Shown here in pieces: positions 56,886 through 64,000 of a DNA stretch of 64,000 bases. How positions within the stretch are numbered: the stretch's first letter is position 1; every line of letters starts with the position of its first letter. A program made the position numbers and the translations under genes. The DNA is from Billgrantia bachuensis. GTDB taxonomy: Bacteria; Pseudomonadota; Gammaproteobacteria; Pseudomonadales; Halomonadaceae. The notes beneath the pieces are model-generated. The model was not told where the DNA came from. It did no database searches and saw only the letters and a list, made by a program, of their open reading frames with translations. The stretch lies in the NCBI RefSeq assembly GCF_011742165.1, contig NZ_JAAQTO010000040.1, positions 1-64,000 of the forward strand, in the 5' to 3' direction.

Positions 56886-56916
56886 GGACACCTCCCGCCA
56901 TGAGCAGGAGGTGTCC
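56886..56916 (-). terminator. terminator after degP
   Basis: A perfect 10-bp stem GGACACCTCC / GGAGGTGTCC with an 11-base loop, followed on the minus strand by GCGTTTTG. It lies 26 bases after the degP stop and ends the degP transcript before lepA. Confidence 0.78.
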
Positions 56917-56941
56917 AGTCATTCCCCAGAGTCAGCTCGAA

Positions 56942-58354
56942 TCAGCCGAGGCGCAGCGCCACGAACAGGGAGCGACCCTCGCGGTAAAGGCGCACGGGGA
57001 CGGCGCGATCGGTAGGCAGTGAGTTGATCAGCTCGCGCAGTTGCTCGGCACCCTCCACGGCATGATGATCGAGGCTGACGATCACATCGCCCGGCAGGAT
57101 GCCAGCCTCGGCGGCCGCCCCGCCGGGGGCAATGTCACGCACCAGCACGCCACTGTCGATACCGAGCCGTTGACGCTCGGCCTCATCGAGCTCGGCCACG
57201 GCGATCCCCAGGCGTGCCTGGGCGTCCGACTCACTGGAGCGCGCCTGGACCGGTGCCTCGCTGTCGGGCCAGTCGCCGATGGTCACGGTGATGTCCTGGC
57301 GGTCGCCATCGCGCATGATGGTCAGCTCGGCATCGTCTCCGGGATTCACCCGGCCAATGAGTCGCGGCAGGTTGCGCGAACGCTCCACCTCCTCGCCATC
57401 GACCTCCAGCACGATGTCACCCGCCTGCAGGCCTGCCTGAGCCGCTGGGCCCTCCGGGTCGAGATCGGCGATAAGGGCACCGCTGGGATTATCCATGCCG
57501 AACGACTCGGCCAGATCGCGTGACACCGGCTGGATCATCACGCCGAGCCAGCCACGACGCACACGGCCGTCGTCGCGGAGCTGGCTGGCGACATCCATGG
57601 CCACGTTGATGGGAATCGCGAACGAGACCCCCATGAAACCACCACTACGGGTGAATATCTGGGCATTGATGCCGACCACCTCACCGTCGAGGTTGAACAA
57701 CGGCCCCCCCGAGTTGCCAGGGTTGATCGCCACGTCGGTTTGAATGAAGGGCACGTAGGCATCGCGCGGCAGCGTGCGGTTAATGGCACTGATGATACCG
57801 GCGGTCACCGAGTGATCGAAGCCAAAGGGGGAGCCGATGGCGGCCACCCATTCGCCCACGCGAAGCTGATCGGAATCGCCCATGTTCAGCGTCGGCAGGT
57901 CAGTGGCCTCCACTTTGAGCAGCGCGACGTCGGTCTGGGTGTCCGCTCCAATCAGTTCGGCCTCCAGTTCACGGCGATCGTTGAGACGCACGAGGATCTC
58001 GTCGGCGCCCTCCACCACATGGGCATTGGTCAGGATGTAGCCGTCTTCGCTGATGACGAAACCGGACCCCAGCGACTGCCGTTCCCCGCCTCGCCCAGGG
58101 CCGCCCGGAGGCGCCGGAAAGCGGTCGCCGAAGAAGTGCCGGAAGATATCGGGAATCTCCTGCCCACCGAAACCCTCGAAAGCCTGCGAGCGATCCGATA
58201 CGACCCGAGTAGTGGAAATATTGACCACCCCCGGGGCGGCCTGCTCGACCAGCTCAGTGAAATCCGGCAGGTCACGGGCGAAGGCAGACTGCCATGACAA
58301 CAGCACGGCCAACAGCAGCGCCCAAAGAGAAAACTGTCGCGTCAAAGGCATCAT
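56942..58354 (-). CDS. periplasmic serine protease DegP/DegQ (MucD)
   Basis: Degrades or refolds misfolded envelope proteins. A signal peptide (residues 1-26), the trypsin-like triad (His in NAHVVEGADE, Asp in TDVALLKVEA, Ser in NPGNSGGPLF), and two PDZ domains, the second ending near the C terminus. The 470 residues are close to Pseudomonas MucD (474). GGAGCTCTT precedes the ATG. It is the fourth gene of the rpoE-rseA-rseB-degP set, as in pseudomonads. Confidence 0.93.
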   Translation of the reverse strand: MMPLTRQFSLWALLLAVLLSWQSAFARDLPDFTELVEQAAPGVVNISTTRVVSDRSQAFEGFGGQEIPDIFRHFFGDRFPAPPGGPGRGGERQSLGSGFVISEDGYILTNAHVVEGADEILVRLNDRRELEAELIGADTQTDVALLKVEATDLPTLNMGDSDQLRVGEWVAAIGSPFGFDHSVTAGIISAINRTLPRDAYVPFIQTDVAINPGNSGGPLFNLDGEVVGINAQIFTRSGGFMGVSFAIPINVAMDVASQLRDDGRVRRGWLGVMIQPVSRDLAESFGMDNPSGALIADLDPEGPAAQAGLQAGDIVLEVDGEEVERSRNLPRLIGRVNPGDDAELTIMRDGDRQDITVTIGDWPDSEAPVQARSSESDAQARLGIAVAELDEAERQRLGIDSGVLVRDIAPGGAAAEAGILPGDVIVSLDHHAVEGAEQLRELINSLPTDRAVPVRLYREGRSLFVALRLG

Positions 58355-58495
58355 AAGAGCTCCTGCATCAGCTTTTACTTCGTCTCAAGCGGTAACTTCT
58401 CAAGCGGTACCCGGTACCTAGGGAACCGCGCAGCATTTTTTCAAGATGACTCGTTCATTCAAAGAGGTCAGGACGCATTACGCCTGACCGTGCGT

Positions 58496-59485
58496 TTATT
58501 CCGGCGTCTCGCGCCAGACCAGGTTCTCCGCCACCTGCACGAGTACCCGCGGGGGCAACTCACCCATGACGATGACCTGAAGGGGACGCTCTCCTGCCAC
58601 CACGTGGCGAACCACGGCGAGCGAGATACCCAGGCGATGCAATCCGGGAATCAGGCGCTCACGCCCCTCCTCGATCGGCTCGACGAACAGGCTGAGCGTC
58701 GAGAGGCCATCGCTGTAAATGCGATGCCCCAGCGCTCTATCCTGCCGCTCTGCATCGCTGTCGATCGGCTGATCGACGAAGCCTTCGGGCAGCCAGGCCG
58801 GAAACCATGACTGCCGTGGCGGTTCCCGGTAGGCATCCAGCACTACGTACCCCTCATGCAGCTGAGGCGGCTGAAGCTCGGTGAGCTGGAAAGTCTCCAC
58901 GACGCGCCCGCGGTCATCGATCAGTTCGCGCTTCAGTGGCAGAGACGTCTGGGCATCGAGCCACAGGCGCTGACCGAAGCGCATTCCGTCGAGCGGTTCG
59001 ATATCGAGTCGCACCGCGCTGCGATTGGCAATACGCTCGTCGCTGCCCATGGAGAGCCGGTAATACTGGTCGATGTGACGCGCGATACCCACCGGAGAAG
59101 CCGGCGCGCCTTCATCGGCACTGGACCAACTCATGCGGCCGATGCGACCGTGGCGCTCGAAGAAGACCGGAGGCCCATCGAGAAAGCGCGCCACTTCGCG
59201 CTCGATTCCATCCTGAATATCGCGCGAGAGCGCCAGCGTACGCACGCCATCGATACCAATACGAACCGCCCGCGCCTGGAACACGAGGCAATGACTGGCC
59301 CACAGGCTGCGCTCGAACCATTCCAACGGCGATTCGGGCTGCTCCCAATCCGTCAATTGGCGACAGTCGAATCGCTCGGTATCGACTTGCCCTGCCGTGG
59401 ATTCGGCTACGGCAGGCGACAAATGGGCCAAGAGCGCAGCGCTGCTGAGTAGGGCCAGGCGCTTTGCAATACGCCTGTCCGCCAT
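58496..59485 (-). CDS. rseB: sigma-E regulatory protein RseB/MucB
   Basis: A periplasmic protein that binds RseA and protects it from DegS until mislocalised lipopolysaccharide or porin signals appear. Signal peptide at the start, then the LolA-like and C-terminal domains with WFPAWLPEGFV and IYSDGLSTLSLFVEP, both MucB features. 329 residues (E. coli RseB 318). Its ATG overlaps the rseA stop (TGATG). Confidence 0.92.
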   Translation of the reverse strand: MADRRIAKRLALLSSAALLAHLSPAVAESTAGQVDTERFDCRQLTDWEQPESPLEWFERSLWASHCLVFQARAVRIGIDGVRTLALSRDIQDGIEREVARFLDGPPVFFERHGRIGRMSWSSADEGAPASPVGIARHIDQYYRLSMGSDERIANRSAVRLDIEPLDGMRFGQRLWLDAQTSLPLKRELIDDRGRVVETFQLTELQPPQLHEGYVVLDAYREPPRQSWFPAWLPEGFVDQPIDSDAERQDRALGHRIYSDGLSTLSLFVEPIEEGRERLIPGLHRLGISLAVVRHVVAGERPLQVIVMGELPPRVLVQVAENLVWRETPE

Positions 59486-60192
59486 CAGCGCTGCCCCAAT
59501 GACTCGTTACCGGAACCGCGCAGCAAAGGCATCCACACATCGCCGCTGCGATAGGCCGTGCCTTCGGCATGACGATCGAGATAGGACTGAAGCAGGCGCG
59601 CCTGCTCCTGATCGGAGCGCTGTGACTGGCGGGGGTTGGGGGTCATGAACAAGGGGGAATCGAAGCTGGCCCCTACCGGCATCACGCCGGACTGACCGTT
59701 CGAGCTCGCCGGAGAGAATAGCGGCATCCCGACGGGCATCGCCTGGCTGCCACTTCCCGCCTGCGCCGCAAGACCCGGCTGCGGCTGAGCGGAGGAGGAA
59801 CGCGACTCACCATCAGCCAGTTGAGCCCCTCCACTCGTATTGGCGAAGTCGCTGCCCTGATAGAACTGCACCCCGCTGATCACCATCAGGGTGACGGCGG
59901 CGGCAATGCCAGCGCTGCGGGCAAAGGGGTAGGAGCGGCGCGGTGCGATACGCGACTCCTCCATGATCGGCGCCGGCTCGGCTTCCAACCTGGCCATGAC
60001 CCCGGCCGAAATATCCGTACTGACATCGATGTCATGATCCCGCCGCAGCAGACTGCGCATCAAGTGATAGCGCCGCCACGCCTCCGCTGCATCCGGCTCG
60101 CCCTCGAGCGACTTCATCACCCGGCGCAGCTCGAGATCATCACCTTCGCTGTCCATCAGGGCAGAAAGCGATTCCCGTGCATTCTGACTCAT
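59485..60192 (-). CDS. rseA: anti-sigma-E factor RseA/MucA
   Basis: A single-span membrane protein that holds RpoE on the cytoplasmic side. The N-terminal sigma-binding domain (ESLSALMDSEGDDLELRRVM), membrane segment near residues 95-115 (AGIAAAVTLMVISGVQFY), and a long Ser/Gln-rich periplasmic tail with no clear fold. 235 residues, longer than Pseudomonas MucA (194). The 181-base gap to rpoE is wider than in Pseudomonas and could hold its own promoter. Confidence 0.9.
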   Translation of the reverse strand: MSQNARESLSALMDSEGDDLELRRVMKSLEGEPDAAEAWRRYHLMRSLLRRDHDIDVSTDISAGVMARLEAEPAPIMEESRIAPRRSYPFARSAGIAAAVTLMVISGVQFYQGSDFANTSGGAQLADGESRSSSAQPQPGLAAQAGSGSQAMPVGMPLFSPASSNGQSGVMPVGASFDSPLFMTPNPRQSQRSDQEQARLLQSYLDRHAEGTAYRSGDVWMPLLRGSGNESLGQR

Positions 60193-60373
60193 TTCCTAAC
60201 ACCCCCACATCGGCAAGGCGCCCTGCCTCGCTGTCAATGATTCCCGGCATTCCCGACCGCACCCAACCGGAATGCCGACAGCCCATGTTTATCACTGTCA
60301 TACAGCAGTCAATGCATCAGACGTCATCGACGCGAGACAGTTCAGCGTCGAAGCAAAAACATTGTCGAAAGCT

Positions 60374-60979
60374 TCATTCCGTTAACGACTCCCGTGTCCG
60401 TACCGTTGTCACCAGCGGCTGAATGTGCTGGTCCACCGCTTCCCGTGCACGGAAAATTCGCGAACGCACCGTTCCCACCGGGCACTGCATGATATTGGCT
60501 ATATCCTCATAGGAGAGCCCATCGAGTTCGCGCAAGGTGATTGCCGTACGCAGGTCGTCGGGAAGGTTTTCGATCGCCTCGAACACGGCGGCCTCGAGCT
60601 GATCCCGAGCCAACGACGATTCGGGTGTCTCGATATCGGCCAGACGTCCACTATGATCGAGGATCTCGGCGTCGGCGATGTCGAGATCGCTGCCGGGAGG
60701 CCGCCGCCCTCTCGACACCAGATGGTTCTTCGCCGTATTGATGGCGATGCGGTACATCCAGGTATAGAAGGCGCTCTCGGCGCGAAACTTGCCCAGTGCC
60801 CGATAGGCCTTGATGAAGGCTTCCTGGGCCACGTCCTGCACTTCGGCATGATCCTGAATATAGCGTCCAATCAGCCCGATGATCTTGTGCTGGTATTTCT
60901 TGACCAGCAGATCGAAGGCTCGTGTATCGCCCTTCTGTGCACGCTCCACGAGCTGTTGATCGGTTTCCCGGTTACCCAT
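60374..60979 (-). CDS. rpoE: RNA polymerase sigma factor RpoE (AlgU)
   Basis: The envelope stress sigma factor. Region 2 (QDVAQEAFIKAYRALGKF and FYTWMYRIAINTAKNHL) recognises the -10 and core enzyme; region 4 (LRELDGLSYEDIANIM, PVGTVRSRIFRAREA) the -35. 201 residues, close to AlgU (193). GGGGAG lies 8 bases before the ATG. Heads the operon with rseA, rseB and degP. Confidence 0.96.
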   Translation of the reverse strand: MGNRETDQQLVERAQKGDTRAFDLLVKKYQHKIIGLIGRYIQDHAEVQDVAQEAFIKAYRALGKFRAESAFYTWMYRIAINTAKNHLVSRGRRPPGSDLDIADAEILDHSGRLADIETPESSLARDQLEAAVFEAIENLPDDLRTAITLRELDGLSYEDIANIMQCPVGTVRSRIFRAREAVDQHIQPLVTTVRTRESLTE

Positions 60980-61276
60980 TCATGCTCTCCCCGGCAGGGA
61001 GAATCCCTGAAGCGGGATAAGCAATGAATGCGTCGTTAGGTAGTCTGCATGCATGGTATCAACCTGGAGCCCGTTGGCCGCTGAAAGTCCCTGGACGTCA
61101 TCGTCCGTTCCGACAAGTGTTCCTGTTTCTTGGCCGCGCATCAAGCCGGCCGCCATGCCGCCGCGCTGTGACAATCCTATGGCTACGGGGTTCCGTTGCG
61201 ATTGCTGATTTCTGCCTCGGCGGGTGTATAGTAGTTCATCCTCTCGCCATCAACGCATCACGACACAGGTAGCAAC
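60980..61276. promoter_or_regulatory. divergent control region between rpoE and aroG
   Basis: 297 bases. TATAGT at 61227-61232 may be the -10 of the DAHP synthase gene, with no convincing -35. On the minus side GGAAC-type elements (for example near 61110) hint at a sigma-E autoregulated promoter for rpoE, but I could not fit a proper -10. No gene seen. Confidence 0.35.
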
Positions 61277-62353
61277 ATGTCAGATCAGCAGGTCAGCAAC
61301 CTCAACGTCTTGTCTCAAGACGTACTGATCACCCCCGAAGCCCTCAAGAACGAGATCCCCCTCAGCGAAATCGCAGAGAGAACGGTGATCGAGGGACGCC
61401 AGACCATTCAGAACATACTCGACGGCACCGACCCGCGGCTGCTGGTGGTGATCGGCCCCTGCTCGATCCACGACGTCGATGCTGCCCTGGACTATGCACG
61501 CCGGCTGCGCGACCTGGCCGACAAAGTACAGGACACTCTCTATATCGTGATGCGCGTCTACTTCGAGAAACCGCGCACCACGGTAGGCTGGAAGGGCCTG
61601 ATCAACGACCCGCACCTCAACGGCTCGTTCGAAATCGAGGAAGGCCTGCACATCGCACGCAAGCTGCTGGTGGATCTATCCGAACTCGGCCTGCCGCTGG
61701 CCACCGAGGCGCTGGACCCGATCTCGCCCCAGTATCTCCAGGACTGCATCAGTTGGTCGGCGATCGGCGCACGCACCACCGAATCCCAGACCCACCGCGA
61801 GATGTCATCCGGCCTCTCGAGCCCCGTCGGCTTCAAGAACGGCACCGACGGTAGCCTCGACGTAGCGATCAACGCCCTGCAGTCGGTATCGCATCCGCAC
61901 AATTTTCTCGGTATCAACCAGAGCGGCCAGGTGGCGATCATCCGCACCCGCGGCAACGCCTACGCCCACGTGGTATTGCGCGGAGGCAACGGTAAGCCCA
62001 ATTACGACAGCGTCAGCGTGGCCCTGGCCGAGCAGGAATTGAAGAAGGCCAGCATCAAGGCCAACATCATGATCGACTGCTCCCATGCCAACTCCAACAA
62101 GGATCCGGCGCTGCAGCCGTTGGTGCTGGATAATGTCACCAACCAGATCCTCGAAGGCAACCGCTCTATCATGGGACTGATGGTCGAGTCCAATCTCGGC
62201 TGGGGCAGTCAGAAGATTCTCGACGACCATAGCCAGATGCAGTACGGCGTCTCGGTCACCGATGCCTGTATCGACTGGCCCACCACCGAGGAGACGATGA
62301 CACGAATGGCGCAGAAGCTGCGTCCGGTGCTGGCCGAGCGACGCCAGGACTGA
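61277..62353 (+). CDS. 3-deoxy-7-phosphoheptulonate synthase, class I
   Basis: Catalyses the first step of aromatic amino acid synthesis, joining PEP and erythrose 4-phosphate. The 358 residues match AroF/AroG/AroH. Landmarks: VVIGPCSIHD, VYFEKPRTTVGWKGLINDP, the GARTTESQTHRE loop and DCSHANSNKD (metal site). Which amino acid inhibits it (Phe, Tyr or Trp) cannot be told. The ribosome site is weak. It ends in a terminator carrying an inserted mini-element. Confidence 0.94.
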   Translation: MSDQQVSNLNVLSQDVLITPEALKNEIPLSEIAERTVIEGRQTIQNILDGTDPRLLVVIGPCSIHDVDAALDYARRLRDLADKVQDTLYIVMRVYFEKPRTTVGWKGLINDPHLNGSFEIEEGLHIARKLLVDLSELGLPLATEALDPISPQYLQDCISWSAIGARTTESQTHREMSSGLSSPVGFKNGTDGSLDVAINALQSVSHPHNFLGINQSGQVAIIRTRGNAYAHVVLRGGNGKPNYDSVSVALAEQELKKASIKANIMIDCSHANSNKDPALQPLVLDNVTNQILEGNRSIMGLMVESNLGWGSQKILDDHSQMQYGVSVTDACIDWPTTEETMTRMAQKLRPVLAERRQD

Positions 62354-62370
62354 CATCGGTCGCACTCGTG

Positions 62371-62456
62371 AAAAGGCCCGCCTCGCTGAACTGACCCCCT
62401 ACGGTTGGATCAGTGTCCAACTTTCGGGGGTCAGTTCATCGCTGCGGGCCTTTTTT
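62371..62456 (+). terminator. terminator of the DAHP synthase gene, loop interrupted by an insertion
   Basis: AAAAGGCCCGC (62371-62381) pairs with GCGGGCC (62444-62450) and the six T that follow. Without the 52-bp insert and one TCGC copy, the loop would be only CTCGCT, a standard Rho-independent terminator. The insert is itself self-complementary, so the stem-loop is longer but the T-run is kept. It may also act weakly on the converging dinG (A-run on the other side). Confidence 0.82.
62387..62438. mobile_element. 52-bp mini-element made of two IS3-family-like ends
   Basis: Left TGAACTGACCCCC-TACG-GTTGGA and right TCCAAC-TTTC-GGGGGTCAGTTCA are inverted repeats (3 mismatches in 23) around TCAGTG. 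TG...CA termini and the CCCCC / GTTGGA blocks look like IS3-family ends as I remember them. TCGC flanks both sides (62383-62386, 62439-62442) as a 4-base target duplication. It encodes nothing. Confidence 0.7.
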
Positions 62457-62476
62457 GCCGAGCGCTTCGTTACCCC

Positions 62477-64000
62477 TCAGGCACCGTCGATCTCGCGACG
62501 AAACGGGGGCAAGGCATCGAGCAGGGCCTGGCCGTAGCGGCGGGTGAGCACGCGACGGTCGAGCAGCGTGATGCGCCCTTGGTCGGACTCCTTGCGAATC
62601 AGCCGACCGCAGGCCTGAACCAGCTTGATCGAGGCGTCGGGCACGCTGATGCGCATGAAGGGATTGCCACCCCGGCTCTCGATCCACTCGGCCAGCGTCG
62701 CGCCGACGGGATCGTCGGGCACGGCGAACGGCAACCGGGTAATGACCACGTGGGTCAGGTAGTCGCCGGGCAGATCGATGCCCTCGGCAAAGCTTGCCAG
62801 GCCGAAGATTACGCTGCCCTCCCCGGCATCCACCCGCGCCCGGTGGCGCTCGATCAGCTCGCGCTTGGGCAGCCGGTCCTGTGCCAGCACCCGATCGCGC
62901 CACTTCCCAGGAAGCGCCTTCTCCACGGCTCGCAGCTGCGCCCGCGACGAGAACAGCATCAGCACCGCCTCCTTCTCGCCGAGCCCGGCGACGAAGTCGA
63001 CGATGGCGCGCTCATGCCCATCGCGGTCGCCCGGATCGACGGCCTGGCGCGGCACGCTGAGTACCGCTCGGGAATAGTCGAAGGGGCTCGGCAGGCGCTG
63101 ATAGCGGTAGCGGTTGGCCAGGCCGGCGCGCTCTTGCAGGCGTTCGAAGCGACCCAGCGCCGTGAGAGTGGCCGAGGTCACTACGGCCCCGAAACAGCTG
63201 CCCCATAATGTTCTGGCCAGGGTCGGCGCAGCCGACACGGGACTCGCCGAGAAGGTCAGTTCGGGATCGGCACCGAAGCGCTCCAGCGTCAGCCAGCGCG
63301 CCCTTGGTGGCTCGCCATCGATATCCGTTTCGGCGTAGGCCTCCCACAAGCCGTGGGCTTCCAGCGCCCGACCATGCAGCAGCGCCAGCAACGGCAGCCA
63401 GGCCTCGGCCTGTTCACGCGGAAGCCCGGTGTGCTTGTCGGGGTCGAGACTCTCACGCAGGATATCGCTCATGGTTTCGAGCGCGCGCGAAAGCTCGGCG
63501 AACCCCACCAGAAGGTTGCCGGCGTGCTCGCGCAGGGCATCGGGAGTCCGGCCCATCTCGAAGCGATACTGGTGGCCCTCTTCGCCCTCCTCCAGCCCAT
63601 GCTGGCGCCCGGCCAACTGATGGCCCAGCGAGAAGGCCTCCCCCAGGCGCGGCTCGAGTGCCGCAATGGTCTCCGGCAGGCCGGCCAATAGCCGCGCCAG
63701 CGTCGGCTGTACCGCCAAGGCCTGGTTGAGTTCGGTCAGCGATTTCTTCAGGTTGCCCAGCCAGCGCAAAGCACCATTGATGCCCACGCGATGGGCGAAG
63801 TGGTTCAGCGCCTTGTCCGGTAGATGGTGACCTTCGTCGAAAACGTAGATGCAATCTCCGGGAGGCGGCAGCACTACGCCACCGCCCAGGGAGAGATCCG
63901 CCAGCACCAGGTCGTGGTTGGCGACGATGATGTCGGCACTCTCCAGGTCACGACGGGCACGGAAGAACGCACAGGCGGCGAAGTGGCCGCAGCGGCGGTT
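62477..64000 (-). CDS. dinG: ATP-dependent DNA helicase DinG, 5' end cut by the window
   Basis: An SF2 helicase with an iron-sulfur cluster that unwinds R-loops and damage structures; SOS-induced in E. coli. The visible 507 codons include part of the Fe-S region (RRCGHFAAC), the Walker B-like DEGHHLPD, and the C-terminal helicase motifs (VLMLFSSRAQL, GLASFAEGIDLPGDYL, QACGRLIRKESDQGR). The N-terminal Walker A part lies beyond 64000. The promoter, which would tell about SOS control, is outside the window. Converges on the DAHP synthase gene. Confidence 0.92.
   Translation of the reverse strand, partial: NRRCGHFAACAFFRARRDLESADIIVANHDLVLADLSLGGGVVLPPPGDCIYVFDEGHHLPDKALNHFAHRVGINGALRWLGNLKKSLTELNQALAVQPTLARLLAGLPETIAALEPRLGEAFSLGHQLAGRQHGLEEGEEGHQYRFEMGRTPDALREHAGNLLVGFAELSRALETMSDILRESLDPDKHTGLPREQAEAWLPLLALLHGRALEAHGLWEAYAETDIDGEPPRARWLTLERFGADPELTFSASPVSAAPTLARTLWGSCFGAVVTSATLTALGRFERLQERAGLANRYRYQRLPSPFDYSRAVLSVPRQAVDPGDRDGHERAIVDFVAGLGEKEAVLMLFSSRAQLRAVEKALPGKWRDRVLAQDRLPKRELIERHRARVDAGEGSVIFGLASFAEGIDLPGDYLTHVVITRLPFAVPDDPVGATLAEWIESRGGNPFMRISVPDASIKLVQACGRLIRKESDQGRITLLDRRVLTRRYGQALLDALPPFRREIDGA

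Overview
The window is ordinary, gene-dense chromosome of a Gammaproteobacterium, most likely a moderately halophilic Halomonadaceae (Halomonas-like) species. Base composition is GC-rich. A NhaD-type Na+/H+ antiporter is present, and the 39.6-60.9 kb block keeps the pseudomonad/halomonad order rpoE-rseA-rseB-degP, lepA-lepB-rnc-era-recO-pdxJ-acpS, barA, cysM-rlmD-relA-mazG. I saw no rRNA, tRNA, CRISPR array, prophage or intact insertion sequence. The organism assignment is an inference from gene content and order, not from a database search.

0-10.8 kb: an ABC-2 exporter pair, a membrane diguanylate cyclase, nucleoid protein YejK, a GATase1 protein, a large epimerase/SPW/VKOR-like fusion, a half-size ABC exporter and a TLGYGD-filter channel protein. 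10.8-22.4 kb: accessory and stress genes, namely a seven-fold KGG repeat protein, a DUF503 protein, nhaD, a metallophosphoesterase, a hemerythrin, a small lipoprotein coupled to an SRPBCC protein, a MobA-like nucleotidyltransferase, a DUF1206 protein, a HIBADH-family dehydrogenase, a fatty acid hydroxylase-family protein and a MoxR-VWA pair. 22.4-29.6 kb: a crowded control region (LexA box on a sigma70-like promoter, then more palindromes on a second promoter) in front of satD-like and DUF3307 genes, then amiD, a lipoprotein gene, a GNAT gene, proS, a transglycosylase, a 38-codon membrane protein gene with an FNR/ANR-type promoter, and a SlyD-like isomerase. 29.6-39.6 kb: rfaH, ampG, a SEC-C protein, an AarF-family kinase, topB, a ketopantoate reductase-like gene, a beta-barrel candidate and a 1-Cys peroxiredoxin.

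39.6-47.8 kb is a tight minus-strand operon, cysM-rlmD-relA-mazG-ppc, with ATGA or TGAGGTG junctions: cysteine synthesis, rRNA methylation, stringent response, nucleotide clean-up and anaplerosis. barA runs the other way and overlaps acpS tail to tail. acpS to lepA is the housekeeping cluster for lipid carrier activation, vitamin B6, recombination repair, ribosome GTPases, RNA processing and protein secretion. degP-rseB-rseA-rpoE is the envelope stress regulon. The window ends with a class I DAHP synthase gene, whose terminator loop carries a 52-bp IS-end-like mini-element, and a truncated dinG.

The points most worth a second look are the apparent SOS control of the cyclase-like SatD/DUF3307 pair, the mini-element inside the terminator loop, the micro-protein with a textbook class II FNR/ANR promoter, and the epimerase-VKOR fusion. 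No complete new system is proven by the sequence.
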